DNA of 64,000 nt from Lactococcus sp. S-13 (GTDB lineage: Bacteria; Bacillota; Bacilli; Lactobacillales; Streptococcaceae): the NCBI RefSeq assembly GCF_004210295.1, contig NZ_SDAK01000001.1, positions 744,001 to 808,000 on the forward strand, in the 5' to 3' direction. Position 1 is the first letter of the stretch; every line of letters starts with the position of its first letter. Positions 9,052 through 17,907 of this stretch are shown piece by piece. The position numbers and the translations under genes are program-made. The notes below the pieces were generated by a model that worked only from the letters and a program-made list of their open reading frames with translations, did not search any database and was not told the DNA's origin.

Positions 9052-11058
9052 TTAATTGTTTCGTTTTGTTTGTCCTATGAAGTTTTTCAAGAACTGCGTC
9101 CAACCTGTATCTTCAGTTAAAGATTCAATTGTGCAATGAAGGCGATAGCGCCAATAATGGAAAGGATTGGCAGGAACGTTGATTTGTTCTGCGTTTGCAT
9201 CTGGCTTTCTTAGTCTTTCATCCATAGCCAACCAGTCTTGGAGGGGAAGGATTGCTAACATTGCATCTGAATTGAGATTACGTTTGATAATTTCTTGAAT
9301 AATTTCCGGGCTTGCTTCTTGAGGTGCTTCTCCGTACCAGCCCATTACTTCATTATAGTAACGTTGGGTATTTGAACGATTTTCTTGCCACCATGCCCGC
9401 AGAGGGCTTGTGTCGTGACTAGAGGTTGTAACGACGGAGAGGTAAGGCGCATATTGTAAACCATTGACAAAGCTGTCGTCTGCAGGCATTCGCTCAATGA
9501 TGAGACGGAGAATTTCCAAATGATACATGACATCTGGAACATTTTCGGGAACCATTCCTAAATCTTCGCCACACGCAAGCATAGGGGTCGCATTTTTGAG
9601 TGCTGGCAACTTTTCGTAGGCTCTTTCTTTCCAAAAATCGTAGTTACGTCCGTAGAAATAATCATTATAGAGTCTCTCAAGGCGCTGTTTGTAGTCGTCG
9701 CCAAATTCACGGAAACTTATAGTTGTAGGCAGAGTAATCCGTGGGTGATAGAGTTGGTCATTTTTATGATCTTTAAGAAAAATAACATTTTCGTGTAGTT
9801 GATAAAGACCGTCTTGTACCCAATTCTCTAAGTATGCTTGTTCAACCTTTTTTTGTGTGTTAAAGGCTTTTTTAAATCGGTAGTTCCCATGACCAATGTA
9901 ATCTAAAAAGCTTTGAATAATCCAATCACGGTTGTCACGTCCAAATATTTCATCAAGAACCCAGTCTTTGATAAAAGGTTCGATAAAACGCTCTATTCCC
10001 CAAGCACGCAGAGGGATGCCATAATTATTTTCGATTTCTTCTGCGGATAAGGCTAGTGCTGGCGAGAACTGGCCGAGTAAGCCGCGTACTGAGTCCGCAG
10101 GCATTTCCCAAATTCTAAAAAATCCTAAGATATGATCCAAACGATAGGCATCAAAGTATTCTGCCATATTGGTCATTCTTTCTTTCCACCAGGTGTAGCC
10201 GTCTTTTGCCATTTGTTCCCAATTGTAAGTCGGGAAGCCCCAATTTTGACCATTAACTGCGAAAACATCTGGGGGTGCTCCGGCTTGTTTATCAAGATTG
10301 AAGAGCTCGGGATTAGTCCAAGCGTCTACTGAATCATGAGCAATACCAATTGCAATGTCTCCTTTTAATGCGATACCCAAGCGATGACAATAGGTGACTG
10401 CTTCAAGGAGTTGACTGTGTAAGAGGTACTGAACAAAGATGTGTAAATCAAGGGCTTCTGCAAATTTTCCTTTTTGTAATTTTTGGAAAAGGTTGGGGGT
10501 ATAGGTTGAATATTCCTGCCAAGTGGTAAAGTCGGCAGTTTGATTTTGGTCGCGAAGCACACAGAAAGCGGCGTATGCCTCTAGCCAAGCTTTACCTTTC
10601 TTGTAAAATTCCTGATAAGCAGAGGTACGCTGAATTTTTTCGGCCGAATGCTGATAAATAAGTTTGGCATATTTCCATTTTAAGGCCAACGCTTTTTCGT
10701 AGTCAATTTGTTCAAGCGCGTTTAGAATTTTTTCTGTTGTTGCGAGTTCCTTCTGCTCTGTCTTGGTGTAAATATCCCAAAAACTGTGGATATCAAGATA
10801 GATGGGGTGCAAAGCAAAGACTGATATTGCACGATAGGGATAGGAATCACGCCAGTCCATGAAGGTTGTGGTATCATTGATTGGCAATAATTGAATGACA
10901 TCCATTCCTGATTTATGAGAAAAATCTGCTAATTGCTTAAGATCTGAAAACTGGCCAATGCCACTTGATTGTTCTGTTCGGAGAGAAAAAATCGGAACTG
11001 CTACGCCTGTGTGGTAGGCTTTTTCTCCGTGGGGTTTTAGTGAAAATTCCTCCGTCAT
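9052..11058 (-). CDS. malQ: 4-alpha-glucanotransferase (amylomaltase)
   Basis: A 668-residue GH77 enzyme that disproportionates maltodextrins, transferring glucan chains and releasing glucose. Motifs visible are YRLDHILGFFRIWEMP (around the nucleophile Asp), MLACGEDLGMVPENVP (acid/base Glu) and SSHDTSPLRAWW. At about 670 residues it is longer than the ~500-residue bacterial type and matches the low-GC Gram-positive/plant-DPE2-like length class. It is the first gene of the glycogen cluster, with GGAG upstream, a -10 box and a cre-like site, so the whole cluster may be under carbon catabolite control. Confidence 0.93.
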   Translation of the reverse strand: MTEEFSLKPHGEKAYHTGVAVPIFSLRTEQSSGIGQFSDLKQLADFSHKSGMDVIQLLPINDTTTFMDWRDSYPYRAISVFALHPIYLDIHSFWDIYTKTEQKELATTEKILNALEQIDYEKALALKWKYAKLIYQHSAEKIQRTSAYQEFYKKGKAWLEAYAAFCVLRDQNQTADFTTWQEYSTYTPNLFQKLQKGKFAEALDLHIFVQYLLHSQLLEAVTYCHRLGIALKGDIAIGIAHDSVDAWTNPELFNLDKQAGAPPDVFAVNGQNWGFPTYNWEQMAKDGYTWWKERMTNMAEYFDAYRLDHILGFFRIWEMPADSVRGLLGQFSPALALSAEEIENNYGIPLRAWGIERFIEPFIKDWVLDEIFGRDNRDWIIQSFLDYIGHGNYRFKKAFNTQKKVEQAYLENWVQDGLYQLHENVIFLKDHKNDQLYHPRITLPTTISFREFGDDYKQRLERLYNDYFYGRNYDFWKERAYEKLPALKNATPMLACGEDLGMVPENVPDVMYHLEILRLIIERMPADDSFVNGLQYAPYLSVVTTSSHDTSPLRAWWQENRSNTQRYYNEVMGWYGEAPQEASPEIIQEIIKRNLNSDAMLAILPLQDWLAMDERLRKPDANAEQINVPANPFHYWRYRLHCTIESLTEDTGWTQFLKNFIGQTKRNN

Positions 11059-11100
11059 TACAACTCCTTTTTTAAAATAATAATTAGTTTAAGATTAAAA

Positions 11101-11131
11101 AGTAAACGTTTTCTTATACTATTTTATTATA
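11101..11131 (-). promoter_or_regulatory. malQ-glg promoter -10 with overlapping cre-like site
   Basis: The -10 TATAAT on the minus strand is at 11126-11131; the -35 is weak. The sequence AGTAAACGTTTTCT (11101-11114) just downstream matches the core of the CcpA cre consensus (GTAAACGTTTTC) but has the outer T/A positions changed. A site over the start point is typical for repression by road-blocking. Confidence 0.55.
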
Positions 11132-11246
11132 ACGCATTTAAAATAAATTTGCTAATGTTAAGTGTGAGTTTTCAGAAAAAATAAGTTTTATTTCTAAAAA
11201 ATACGACCCTGTATATTACTTTTCCTTTTTTAACGATAAAATTGCA

Positions 11247-11286
11247 CAAAAAAAGACCCATTAGCGAGTTGCTCGTGGGTCTTTTT
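11247..11286 (-). terminator. Rho-independent terminator after nusB
   Basis: On the minus strand AAAGACCCA pairs with TGGGTCTTT, with further internal pairing around GAGCAACTC, and a run of seven T residues follows. It closes the pepP-efp-asp23-nusB region. Confidence 0.9.
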
Positions 11287-11294
11287 GTTTATAA

Positions 11295-12272
11295 TTAGTC
11301 TTTTTTCACAAAGTTTGTGAGAACTCCGTTAATGAAACGGCTCGATTTTTCGTCGCTGAAATCTTTGGAAAGCTCTACGGCTTCATTGACTGCAACGACT
11401 GCTGGGGTCTCGGTGAAGAAAATTTCATAGGCAGAAACTTGTAAAATGGCTTGTTCAACAAGGGTCAAACGTGAAAATGACCAGTTTTTAGCCAAATATT
11501 TAGAAATTTCGCTTTCTAATTCTTTTTTCTTTGCCAAAACGCCGTCAACGAGTGTTGTGAAGTAGGCTGGTCTTTCCAGGGCTTCAGGGCTTTCGTTGTC
11601 ATAATTGAGGACGTAAGTTTTTGTTTGTTCGAGCAAACGTTCGGTCTGAGCTTGAGCTTTGCTTTCTGCTTGGGCAAGTTGAGCGTCAAGTTCTACTGAA
11701 AGTGTTGCGGGTACAAACAAGTCGCGTGTATATTTTTCGCGGATGTTCTCGTGAAGAAATGAGAAGGTTTGTTGGAAAGTTTCCAAGGCTTGGTCGGGGC
11801 TTGCATTTTCTGGAAGATTTTTCAAAAATTCTAGAATTTTAGGTGCAACTGGTTCTTCATCAAGTTCGATTTGTAACAAACGAATCAGATTAAGATTAGC
11901 CATGATGCCGCCAAACAAATTGGTTGCTTCGTATTCGTTGAGTTTTTTAGCGTGCCCACCAAAGTCGCGCATGAAGGCTAACGCTTTGGCTACGGTTGTC
12001 TTTTCAATATTTTCAACGCTCAGAATCTCATAAATCTCATAAATTGCTTCTAATGGTTGTGAGAGTTCTTTGGGAAATTTACGCACAGTAATGCGTTCAT
12101 CACGAAAATCAACGTCAAAACGAACCGTTTGGCTGAGCACTTGCTCTAATTTTTCGACATTTTCACGAAAAGTTTTAACTACTGTTGTGGCCATCTCATT
12201 TTGGACGGCGTAGCTGAACAAAACTTGAACGGCACGTTGGCGAATTTGGTGCTGGTTGAGCGTTTTAGGCAT
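11295..12272 (-). CDS. nusB: Transcription antitermination factor NusB with large internal insertion
   Basis: Ends of a NusB are clear. The N-terminal RQRAVQVLFSY helix is there, and the C-terminal half from YFTTLVDGVLAKKKEL through LTLVEQAILQVSAYEI and VAVNEAVELSKDFS aligns with the RNA-binding helical family that joins NusE (S10) at boxA. Between these parts lie about 200 extra residues, so the protein is 325 aa instead of the usual 130-160. The extra part is Glu/Leu-rich and helical-looking. I chose the ATG at 12270-12272 (MPKTLNQHQ), which overlaps the upstream gene's stop by 8 bases, over an ATG 30 bases further upstream. It follows the asp23-like gene, as in Bacillus. Confidence 0.9.
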   Translation of the reverse strand: MPKTLNQHQIRQRAVQVLFSYAVQNEMATTVVKTFRENVEKLEQVLSQTVRFDVDFRDERITVRKFPKELSQPLEAIYEIYEILSVENIEKTTVAKALAFMRDFGGHAKKLNEYEATNLFGGIMANLNLIRLLQIELDEEPVAPKILEFLKNLPENASPDQALETFQQTFSFLHENIREKYTRDLFVPATLSVELDAQLAQAESKAQAQTERLLEQTKTYVLNYDNESPEALERPAYFTTLVDGVLAKKKELESEISKYLAKNWSFSRLTLVEQAILQVSAYEIFFTETPAVVAVNEAVELSKDFSDEKSSRFINGVLTNFVKKD

Positions 12273-12666
12273 CAAAGAATCCCTCGTCAAACAAATCTTC
12301 AAGCGCTGGTTTTTGTTGTTTTTCAGTCATGACTCCAACAACGTGGATATTGACTTCATCAACAATAATTTCAGTAGCTTGAGCAACTGCTTCTTTCACT
12401 TCTTTTTGGATTTTGGTTGCAACTAGGGGGATGCTTACGCCATAAGTGAGGTAAACATAGATATCCACGGTAATTTTATCGTCTGTTGAGTCGATATAAA
12501 CACCGCGTCCTTCGTTTTTCTTACCCAAACGGTCTGAAAAACGTTTGTTGCGCAGGGCGTAAACGCCTTCGATTTTGGCTGTTGTAATGCCGATAATTAC
12601 TTCAAGAACTTCGGGAGCGATAACGATCTCACCAAGTTCTTCAGAATGTACAGTTTTTTCTGCCAT
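12265..12666 (-). CDS. Asp23/Gls24 family envelope stress protein (YqhY-like)
   Basis: A 133-residue small cytosolic protein of the Asp23 (DUF322) family. It shows the typical core EIVIAPEVLEVIIGITTAKIEGVYALRNK followed by a beta-rich segment DIYVYLTYGVSIPLVATKIQKEVKEAV. Its place between efp and nusB is the conserved position of yqhY, a paralogue linked to control of fatty-acid synthesis in Bacillus; that role is known from the family, not seen here. RBS AAAGGAGAAAGC precedes the ATG. It overlaps nusB by 8 bases. Confidence 0.88.
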   Translation of the reverse strand: MAEKTVHSEELGEIVIAPEVLEVIIGITTAKIEGVYALRNKRFSDRLGKKNEGRGVYIDSTDDKITVDIYVYLTYGVSIPLVATKIQKEVKEAVAQATEIIVDEVNIHVVGVMTEKQQKPALEDLFDEGFFDA

Positions 12667-12758
12667 ATTGCTTTCTCCTTTTGTCTTTTCAAAATTTTTC
12701 CTGTTGTTGAGAAGAAATTTTGCTTACAAAATGAATGTTTGGGTGCTTGAGTGATTTA

Positions 12759-12825
12759 CGTCAGTAATTTTTCTTTGCGTCAGCATTTTAGTCAATGGCT
12801 AAATGATTACGTCAGTAAATTCTCT
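12759..12825. repeat. CTGACG repeat cluster, asp23-efp gap
   Basis: Three CGTCAG cores in the same orientation start at 12759, 12778 and 12810. The last is a full 16-mer, CGTCAGTAAATTCTCT (12810-12825). It belongs to the dispersed repeat family found throughout the window. Confidence 0.8.
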
Positions 12826-12843
12826 TGATCCAGCTGCTAAAAA

Positions 12844-13401
12844 TTAAGCACGTTTAAGATATTCACCTGTTTGTGTGTTGATTTCAAGTTTTGTACCTGC
12901 TTCAACGAAGTCTGGTACGTTCACAACAAGACCTGTTTCCATTGTTGCTGGTTTACCTGAACCTGTCACTGTTGCCCCTTTGATTGATGGTTGTGTTTCA
13001 GTGACTTCAAGAACAACTGTAGTTGGCAATTGGATACCAATTACTTCTGTACCGTAAAATTGGATTTTTACGTCAGTGTTTTCAAGGACGTAAAGGAGTT
13101 CGTCTTTGACTTGTTCTACTGGAATTTCGTATTGTTCGTAAGTTTCATTGTTCATGAAGTTAGCTGTGTCATCCATTGAATAAAGGTATTGAGCGGTTAC
13201 TGTTTCGATGACTGCTTGTTCAAATTTATCTTCAGGACGGTATGTGTCGTCGAAAGTTGAACCAGAGCGCACGTCTTTAAGTTTCATACGCATGATGGTA
13301 TTCCCTTTACCTGGTTTGTGGTGGCTTGCTTCCATCACGCGCAGGAGTTTGTCTCCGTTCAAAAATGTCATGCCTGATTTAAGATCTTTTGCTAAAACCA
13401 T
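12844..13401 (-). CDS. efp: Translation elongation factor P
   Basis: A 185-residue, three-domain EF-P that relieves ribosome stalling at polyproline stretches. The domain I loop HHKPGKGNT carries the lysine at the tip that is post-translationally modified in some lineages; the C-terminal signature near [16 protein letters not shown] is intact. Length is normal. It lies downstream of pepP and upstream of the asp23-like gene, a conserved Firmicute order, though repeat-bearing gaps separate it from both. Confidence 0.97.
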   Translation of the reverse strand: MVLAKDLKSGMTFLNGDKLLRVMEASHHKPGKGNTIMRMKLKDVRSGSTFDDTYRPEDKFEQAVIETVTAQYLYSMDDTANFMNNETYEQYEIPVEQVKDELLYVLENTDVKIQFYGTEVIGIQLPTTVVLEVTETQPSIKGATVTGSGKPATMETGLVVNVPDFVEAGTKLEINTQTGEYLKRA

Positions 13402-13454
13402 TGTTTATGTTTCTCCTAGTGTTTATAAATTTAGATATTCTGCCAATTTTTTTG

Positions 13455-13514
13455 AGAGAATTTGCTGACGTATTTTTATTTTCATGTTTTTATCATTCCG
13501 TCAGCATTTTCTCT
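13455..13514. repeat. Inverted pair of the 16-bp repeat, efp-pepP gap
   Basis: AGAGAATTTGCTGACG (13455-13470) faces CGTCAGCATTTTCTCT (13499-13514) across 28 bases, giving a near-perfect 16-bp inverted repeat. It can form a long hairpin upstream of efp and downstream of pepP. Confidence 0.85.
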
Positions 13515-13574
13515 GCACAAAAGTGCAAAATGACAGGATTTAACAATTCATTTTATCATAATTTAGAGGCTTTT

Positions 13575-14633
13575 TCAAATAACGATAAGTGCTTTTGGCG
13601 CTTTTGTCAAGACTTCACAGCCCTTATCAGTAATCAACAAGTCGTCCTCAATGCGCACGCCACCAAAATGCGGCAGATAAATGCCCGGCTCGTCAGTCAC
13701 CACCATATTTTCTTGCAAAATGCTTTCCGTCATGGCCTGACTAAAATAAGGTATCTCATGCACATCAAGTCCCAAACCATGTCCAATACCGTGAGAAAAA
13801 TAAGGCCCAAATCCTGCTTGCTCAATGACATCACGAGGAATTTTATCATAATCAGCATAAGTCATCCCAGCTTTTGCTTTATCAATCAGGGCTTGATTTG
13901 CCTTGTGGACAACTTCGTAAATTTCTTTCATTTTTTCATCGACATTCCCCACAAAAATGGTTCGCGTCATATCACTCGCGTAGCCTTCATAGTAGCAGCC
14001 AAAGTCCAGTGTGACCGCGTCAGAAAAATCAATGATTTTATTAGTGGCAACACCATGAGGCAAGGCGCTGCGTTTGCCTGAAGCAACAATTGTTTCAAAA
14101 GAAACGCCACTTGCTCCCAACGCTCGCATTTTAAAATCTAGAAAATTGGCGACTTCAATTTCGCTGCGCCCGGGTTCAATAAATTTGAGGGCTGCTTCAA
14201 AGGCTTCATCAGCAATTGCACAAGCTTTGCGAATTTTGCTTAACTCATTTTCATCCTTAAATTGGCGAAGTTCCAAAAGAAAATTATGCGTTGAAAAAAG
14301 TTCAATATGAGCTGTTGCGGCAGATAAATTTTTGAAAAAAGCATAGTCCACAGTGTCCTCAAATGCCATATTTTGAACTGCACAAGCTGTCGTTAATTCG
14401 GGCAACAAGCCAACCACATCACGTGTTTCCAGAATTTCAAAATCGCTGATTAGCTGGTGCGCCATTTCACTGTAACGACTATCCGTCATGAAAATATTTC
14501 GGTTTTTAGTCAATAAAATACTTCCAGCCGTCCCAGAAAATCCAGTCAGATAAAAAATATTTTTCATATCCGTAATCAAAAAACTATCAATGTGTTCAGC
14601 GGCCATTTTTGCTTTTAATTTTTCAATTCTCAT
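13575..14633 (-). CDS. pepP: Xaa-Pro aminopeptidase / dipeptidase, M24B family
   Basis: A 352-residue metallopeptidase that cleaves N-terminal Xaa-Pro bonds. It has the N-terminal creatinase-type domain and the pita-bread catalytic domain. Metal ligands are visible as the Asp pair in LDFGCYYEGYASDMTRT, His in SHGIGHGLGLDVHE, and Glu in VVTDEPGIYLP and GVRIEDDLL. The start MRIEKLKAKM (ATG 14631-14633) is supported by AGGAG seven bases upstream; a longer reading to 14702 overlaps the terminator of rsmA and is rejected. The position next to efp is conserved, fitting a link between proline handling and EF-P. PepQ-like naming is also possible. Confidence 0.92.
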   Translation of the reverse strand: MRIEKLKAKMAAEHIDSFLITDMKNIFYLTGFSGTAGSILLTKNRNIFMTDSRYSEMAHQLISDFEILETRDVVGLLPELTTACAVQNMAFEDTVDYAFFKNLSAATAHIELFSTHNFLLELRQFKDENELSKIRKACAIADEAFEAALKFIEPGRSEIEVANFLDFKMRALGASGVSFETIVASGKRSALPHGVATNKIIDFSDAVTLDFGCYYEGYASDMTRTIFVGNVDEKMKEIYEVVHKANQALIDKAKAGMTYADYDKIPRDVIEQAGFGPYFSHGIGHGLGLDVHEIPYFSQAMTESILQENMVVTDEPGIYLPHFGGVRIEDDLLITDKGCEVLTKAPKALIVI

Positions 14634-14659
14634 TTGTTTCTCCTTTTTCTCTATCATAA

Positions 14660-14702
14660 CACAAAAACGCCAGCAAAAGCTAGCGTTTTCAAGATTTTTC
14701 AC
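14660..14702 (-). terminator. Terminator between rsmA and pepP
   Basis: On the minus strand AACGCTAGC and GCTGGCGTT pair (9 bp, one mismatch) around a 4-base loop, and a T-run follows. Confidence 0.75.
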
Positions 14703-15587
14703 TTATTTTTTCAAAGGTAATAAAGCATCTGCCAATCTGCCAAAATCAGCGATAGACAAAGCCTCCGCACGGATACTTGGCGAAATTTCAGCTTGAGCCA
14801 ATAATTTTTCAATTTCTGGCTTATTGTCTTTCCCAAAAGCTGCTTGCAAGTTATTCATCAACGTTTTTCTGCGATGAACAAAGGTGCAGTGCATCGTTTT
14901 AAAGAACCATTCTTCGTCTTTAACTTCGACAAGAGCTTGCTCACGGCGTACCATTTTCAAAATTGCCGAATCCACATTTGGCGCTGGGATGAACACTGTC
15001 CGAGGCACAATAAAAGCCACACTTGCCTCCATGTAATATTGCACCGCGATAGACAAAGAGCCGTATGCTTTGCTGTTAGGCGTGGCAGCGATACGATCTG
15101 CCACCTCTTTTTGCATCATGACAACAAATTCAGAAAATGGTATCTTGCTCTCAATCAAGTGCATTAAAATTGGCGTTGTGATATAGTAAGGCAAGTTTGC
15201 CACCACCTTGATTGGTAAGTTGGGATTCTTGAATTTTTGAATCTCAGTCAGCAAATCTACTTTCAAAATATCAGCATTGACAAGAGTAAAATTATCATAA
15301 GGCGCCATTGTTTCTTCCAAGATAGGAATCAAGGTTTTATCAATTTCAAAGGCCATGACCTCGGCAGCTTCTTCCAGCAAATATTGCGTCAGTGAGCCAA
15401 TCCCCGGGCCAATTTCGATGACATTAACTGCTTTTGAAAGTTCAGCAGTCTGTGTGATTTTAGTCAAAATATTATGATCCGTCAGGAAATTTTGTCCAAA
15501 TTTTTTCTTAAAATTAAAATCATGGCGGCGCAAAATATCTTGCGTGCGGATAACGTTGGAAATACGATCAATGTTGTTTTCAGTCAT
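14703..15587 (-). CDS. rsmA: 16S rRNA (adenine1518-N6/adenine1519-N6)-dimethyltransferase
   Basis: A 294-residue KsgA/RsmA enzyme that dimethylates two adjacent adenosines in the 3' terminal helix of 16S rRNA during small-subunit maturation. The N-terminal [11 protein letters not shown] motif, the SAM-binding [17 protein letters not shown] and the catalytic [10 protein letters not shown] motif are intact. Length is normal. It is co-directional with and 26 bases downstream of rnmV, the usual Firmicute arrangement tatD-rnmV-rsmA. Confidence 0.97.
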   Translation of the reverse strand: MTENNIDRISNVIRTQDILRRHDFNFKKKFGQNFLTDHNILTKITQTAELSKAVNVIEIGPGIGSLTQYLLEEAAEVMAFEIDKTLIPILEETMAPYDNFTLVNADILKVDLLTEIQKFKNPNLPIKVVANLPYYITTPILMHLIESKIPFSEFVVMMQKEVADRIAATPNSKAYGSLSIAVQYYMEASVAFIVPRTVFIPAPNVDSAILKMVRREQALVEVKDEEWFFKTMHCTFVHRRKTLMNNLQAAFGKDNKPEIEKLLAQAEISPSIRAEALSIADFGRLADALLPLKK

Positions 15588-15613
15588 TTTTTCTTTCTTT
15601 TTATATGGAAATG

Positions 15614-16180
15614 TTAGCTATAATGCTTCATAACCTGTTCAATTTGTTGTTTGGAAATTCCAAACATATTCAGTCTTTTTTCAATCTGTTTGCCATTCGC
15701 ATAACCAATTCGTAAGTGCTCGCAGAGATATTCTCGCCGCTTACGGCTGTCTGACGCCATAACTAAGCCAAATTTCATCAGCTCCGCTTGCGTCAAATTT
15801 ACTGACGAATTTTCCGTCAGCATTTTCTCTCCGCCCAAAACTTCCGTCAGTGCTTTTTTGAGGTCATCAAAATTGGCGTGTTCGATGCCCAACGAACCTT
15901 TACCTTTTGGACGGGCTTCAGAACGATTTAAAAAAGCGTGTTGGGCCTCGGGAACAGCTTGCATGATGATTTTGCGAATTCGTTCCCCTTGAAAATCAGG
16001 ATCTGTGAAGACAATTATTCCCCGTTTTTCCTGAAGTATTTTCAAGCGCTCCAAATCTGCATCATCAATAGATGACCCGCCCGTTTCATAAGTATCACAA
16101 TCAAAAAAACGTTTGAGATTGGCAGTATCATCACGCCCTTCAACCACAATAACTTTATCAATTTTTTGCTTTTCTGTCAT
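15614..16180 (-). CDS. rnmV: Ribonuclease M5 (5S rRNA maturation)
   Basis: A 188-residue Toprim nuclease that trims 5S rRNA precursors with the help of ribosomal protein L18. The Toprim motifs are VVEGRDD (residues ~11-17) and the acidic [12 protein letters not shown]. The C-terminal domain ends [17 protein letters not shown]. The linker between the two domains ([19 protein letters not shown]) is encoded by an inverted pair plus an extra copy of the dispersed repeat (15802-15850), an in-frame insertion. The gene starts 23 bases inside the preceding P-loop gene, so it is translationally coupled. Confidence 0.94.
   Translation of the reverse strand: MTEKQKIDKVIVVEGRDDTANLKRFFDCDTYETGGSSIDDADLERLKILQEKRGIIVFTDPDFQGERIRKIIMQAVPEAQHAFLNRSEARPKGKGSLGIEHANFDDLKKALTEVLGGEKMLTENSSVNLTQAELMKFGLVMASDSRKRREYLCEHLRIGYANGKQIEKRLNMFGISKQQIEQVMKHYS
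15802..15850. repeat. CTGACG repeats inserted inside rnmV
   Basis: CTGACG (15802-15807) faces a full CGTCAGCATTTTCTCT (15815-15830), and another CGTCAG lies at 15845-15850, all inside the interdomain linker of rnmV without breaking the frame. Confidence 0.8.
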
Positions 16181-16691
16181 ATTTTGCTAAATATTTTTCT
16201 TTATCTTTCCGATTTTTTAGGATAACAAGTTTGTCCCAGACATCAAACTCTGTTAATTTTCGCTCAATTTCTGGCACTTCTTTTTGAGAAAATGTCCAAA
16301 CAAATTTCAAAAATTCCAGATAGTCTTTATCCCATTTTTCTACAAATTCTTCTGCCATATCTGGCCGAATTTTACCCGCTAAACGCACCCCAATAGAACG
16401 TTTAATCACACGAAAAAGACTAACCACTGGTGGCAATTGCAACCAAACAATTTCATCAGCAAAAGGCAGACGTTCATCAAACGTCGAGCCATAATTTCCG
16501 TCAATGATGCCATTTTCATTTTCAGAAATAAAATTTTGGGTCGCCTGCCGCAACTTTTCTCTGGCAATTTCACTTGGATATTTGTGAAAGACCTTATCCA
16601 AATGCAAAATTGGAAAATCAGTCAATGTTGCCAAATCCCTTGCCAAAGTTGACTTTCCTGTCCCTGAGCAACCAATAATCACAATCTTCAC
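16158..16691 (-). CDS. P-loop NTPase, adenylate-kinase-like / FlaR-type 'topology modulation' protein
   Basis: A 177-residue soluble protein with Walker A GCSGTGKST at residues ~8-16 and a kinase-like core (HLDKVFHKYP, IIDGNYGSTFDERLPFADEIVWLQLP). It belongs to the loosely defined group annotated as shikimate/adenylate-kinase-like or 'DNA topology modulation protein FlaR'; the real substrate is unknown. It sits between tatD and rnmV and overlaps rnmV by 23 bases, making tatD, this gene, rnmV and rsmA one unit. The family call is good; the functional name is weak. Confidence 0.8.
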   Translation of the reverse strand: MKIVIIGCSGTGKSTLARDLATLTDFPILHLDKVFHKYPSEIAREKLRQATQNFISENENGIIDGNYGSTFDERLPFADEIVWLQLPPVVSLFRVIKRSIGVRLAGKIRPDMAEEFVEKWDKDYLEFLKFVWTFSQKEVPEIERKLTEFDVWDKLVILKNRKDKEKYLAKYDRKAKN

Positions 16692-16715
16692 AAGTTCTCC
16701 TTAAAAATTCACTTC

Positions 16716-17486
16716 CTAAAGTCCAAAAATTCGTTGTGCATTTTCCATTGTCACTTTCGCTACTTCTTCAGGCGAAATTCCACGCAACTCTGCAATTTTT
16801 TCGACAGTGTATTTTGTATAAGCAGGCGTATTTTCCCGTCCTCGAAAAGGCACTGGCGTCAAATAAGGCGCATCCGTCTCCACCAAAATTTTGTCCAAAT
16901 CAAGCAAACGTGCCGCCTCTTGCAAATCAAGTGATTTTTTAAACGTAACCACACCCGAAAATGAAATCATCATTCCCAGCTCAACAAAAGCAGCTGCTTG
17001 ATCCGCCGTCCCCGAAAAAGAATGCATAATACCACCAGCTGCACCAACTCCTTCAGATTTGATAATTTCATAAGTATCAGCCAGCGCCTCACGCGTATGG
17101 ACTTGAAAAGGCACATTCATCATTTTAGAAATTTGAATTTGTCGCCTGAAAACCCGCTCCTGCTCTTCTTTAGGCCGAACCATCCAGTGATAATCCAAAC
17201 CAATTTCTCCCACAGCAACCACTTTTTTGTCTGACAAATGCGTCAGTAAATATTCCTCAGCTTTTTCATCAAATTCAGCCGCGTCATCAGGATGCCAGCC
17301 AATTGTAGCATAGCATTCATCAAATTTTTCCGCCAAAATCAGCGCAGCATCATTAAGTTGATAATTACTCCCCACATTATTAATTTTCGTGACATTAAAA
17401 GTTTTCGCTTTCGCCAACTCCTCTTGAATCCGCCCCTCAAATTCCACTGTGTTGAGATGCGTGTGTGTATCAAAAATTTCTATCAT
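16716..17486 (-). CDS. tatD: TatD-family metal-dependent deoxyribonuclease
   Basis: A 256-residue TIM-barrel hydrolase. Metal ligands are visible in DTHTHLN (residues ~5-11), the Glu in VGEIGLDYHW, the His residues in QVHTREA and MHSFSG, and the Asp in LVETDAPYLTP. TatD enzymes act as 3'-5' exonucleases on DNA and may take part in DNA repair or degradation of foreign DNA. It is the first gene of the tatD / P-loop / rnmV / rsmA unit. Length is normal. Confidence 0.93.
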   Translation of the reverse strand: MIEIFDTHTHLNTVEFEGRIQEELAKAKTFNVTKINNVGSNYQLNDAALILAEKFDECYATIGWHPDDAAEFDEKAEEYLLTHLSDKKVVAVGEIGLDYHWMVRPKEEQERVFRRQIQISKMMNVPFQVHTREALADTYEIIKSEGVGAAGGIMHSFSGTADQAAAFVELGMMISFSGVVTFKKSLDLQEAARLLDLDKILVETDAPYLTPVPFRGRENTPAYTKYTVEKIAELRGISPEEVAKVTMENAQRIFGL

Positions 17487-17790
17487 ATTATTATCTATAC
17501 TTCCTAATGCTTCCTTAAAGCGTGCCCTAAAAAGCTTTTTAGAGATTGATATTTTTTCTTAGACCTCTATAATTCTTTAGTCAAATTACTAAAGATAAAA
17601 AAGACTATACAGCACCCTATTATATCATATCTGCGTATCACTTTCATCTCTTTTTCAAATTGAATTTTCTTTCAAAATTTATTTATATCCGAGAATACTT
17701 CTATAATAACTAAACTTGATCTAAACCCCACTCATGATAGAACTACAAAATATGTTTACTTCATTTTTCTGAGATTCATTATTCAAAAAT
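17487..17790. other. Non-coding gap upstream of tatD
   Basis: About 300 AT-rich bases between the tatD start and the terminator of the surface protein gene. I see no convincing ORF, RNA gene or member of the dispersed repeat family here; it presumably holds the tatD promoter. Confidence 0.5.
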
Positions 17791-17795
17791 AAGTA

Positions 17796-17853
17796 TAAAA
17801 AATATCCTACTTCTCCCTTTCTGAACAGATTCAGATTCGAGAGAAATAGGATA
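17796..17853 (-). terminator. Terminator after the MucBP surface protein
   Basis: On the minus strand TATCCTATTTCTC pairs with GAGAAGTAGGATA (13 bp, one mismatch) over a long loop and is followed by TTTTTT. Confidence 0.75.
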
Positions 17854-17907
17854 AGAAATATCGCAAAAGCTAGTGATTATTCACTCAAACTCCTTACAGA
17901 TTTGAAT

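Noticed and set aside
13071-13076. CGTCAG core inside efp
   Set aside because: Codes for the conserved NTDVK segment and lacks the TTCTCT extension; most likely chance. Cores in pepP, recJ (57404, 57489), rpoE (54496), corA and clpC were discounted for the same reason.
13389-14081. 230-codon plus-strand open frame opposite pepP
   Set aside because: Lies antisense to a clear M24 peptidase with all metal ligands; no ribosome-binding site and no family resemblance.
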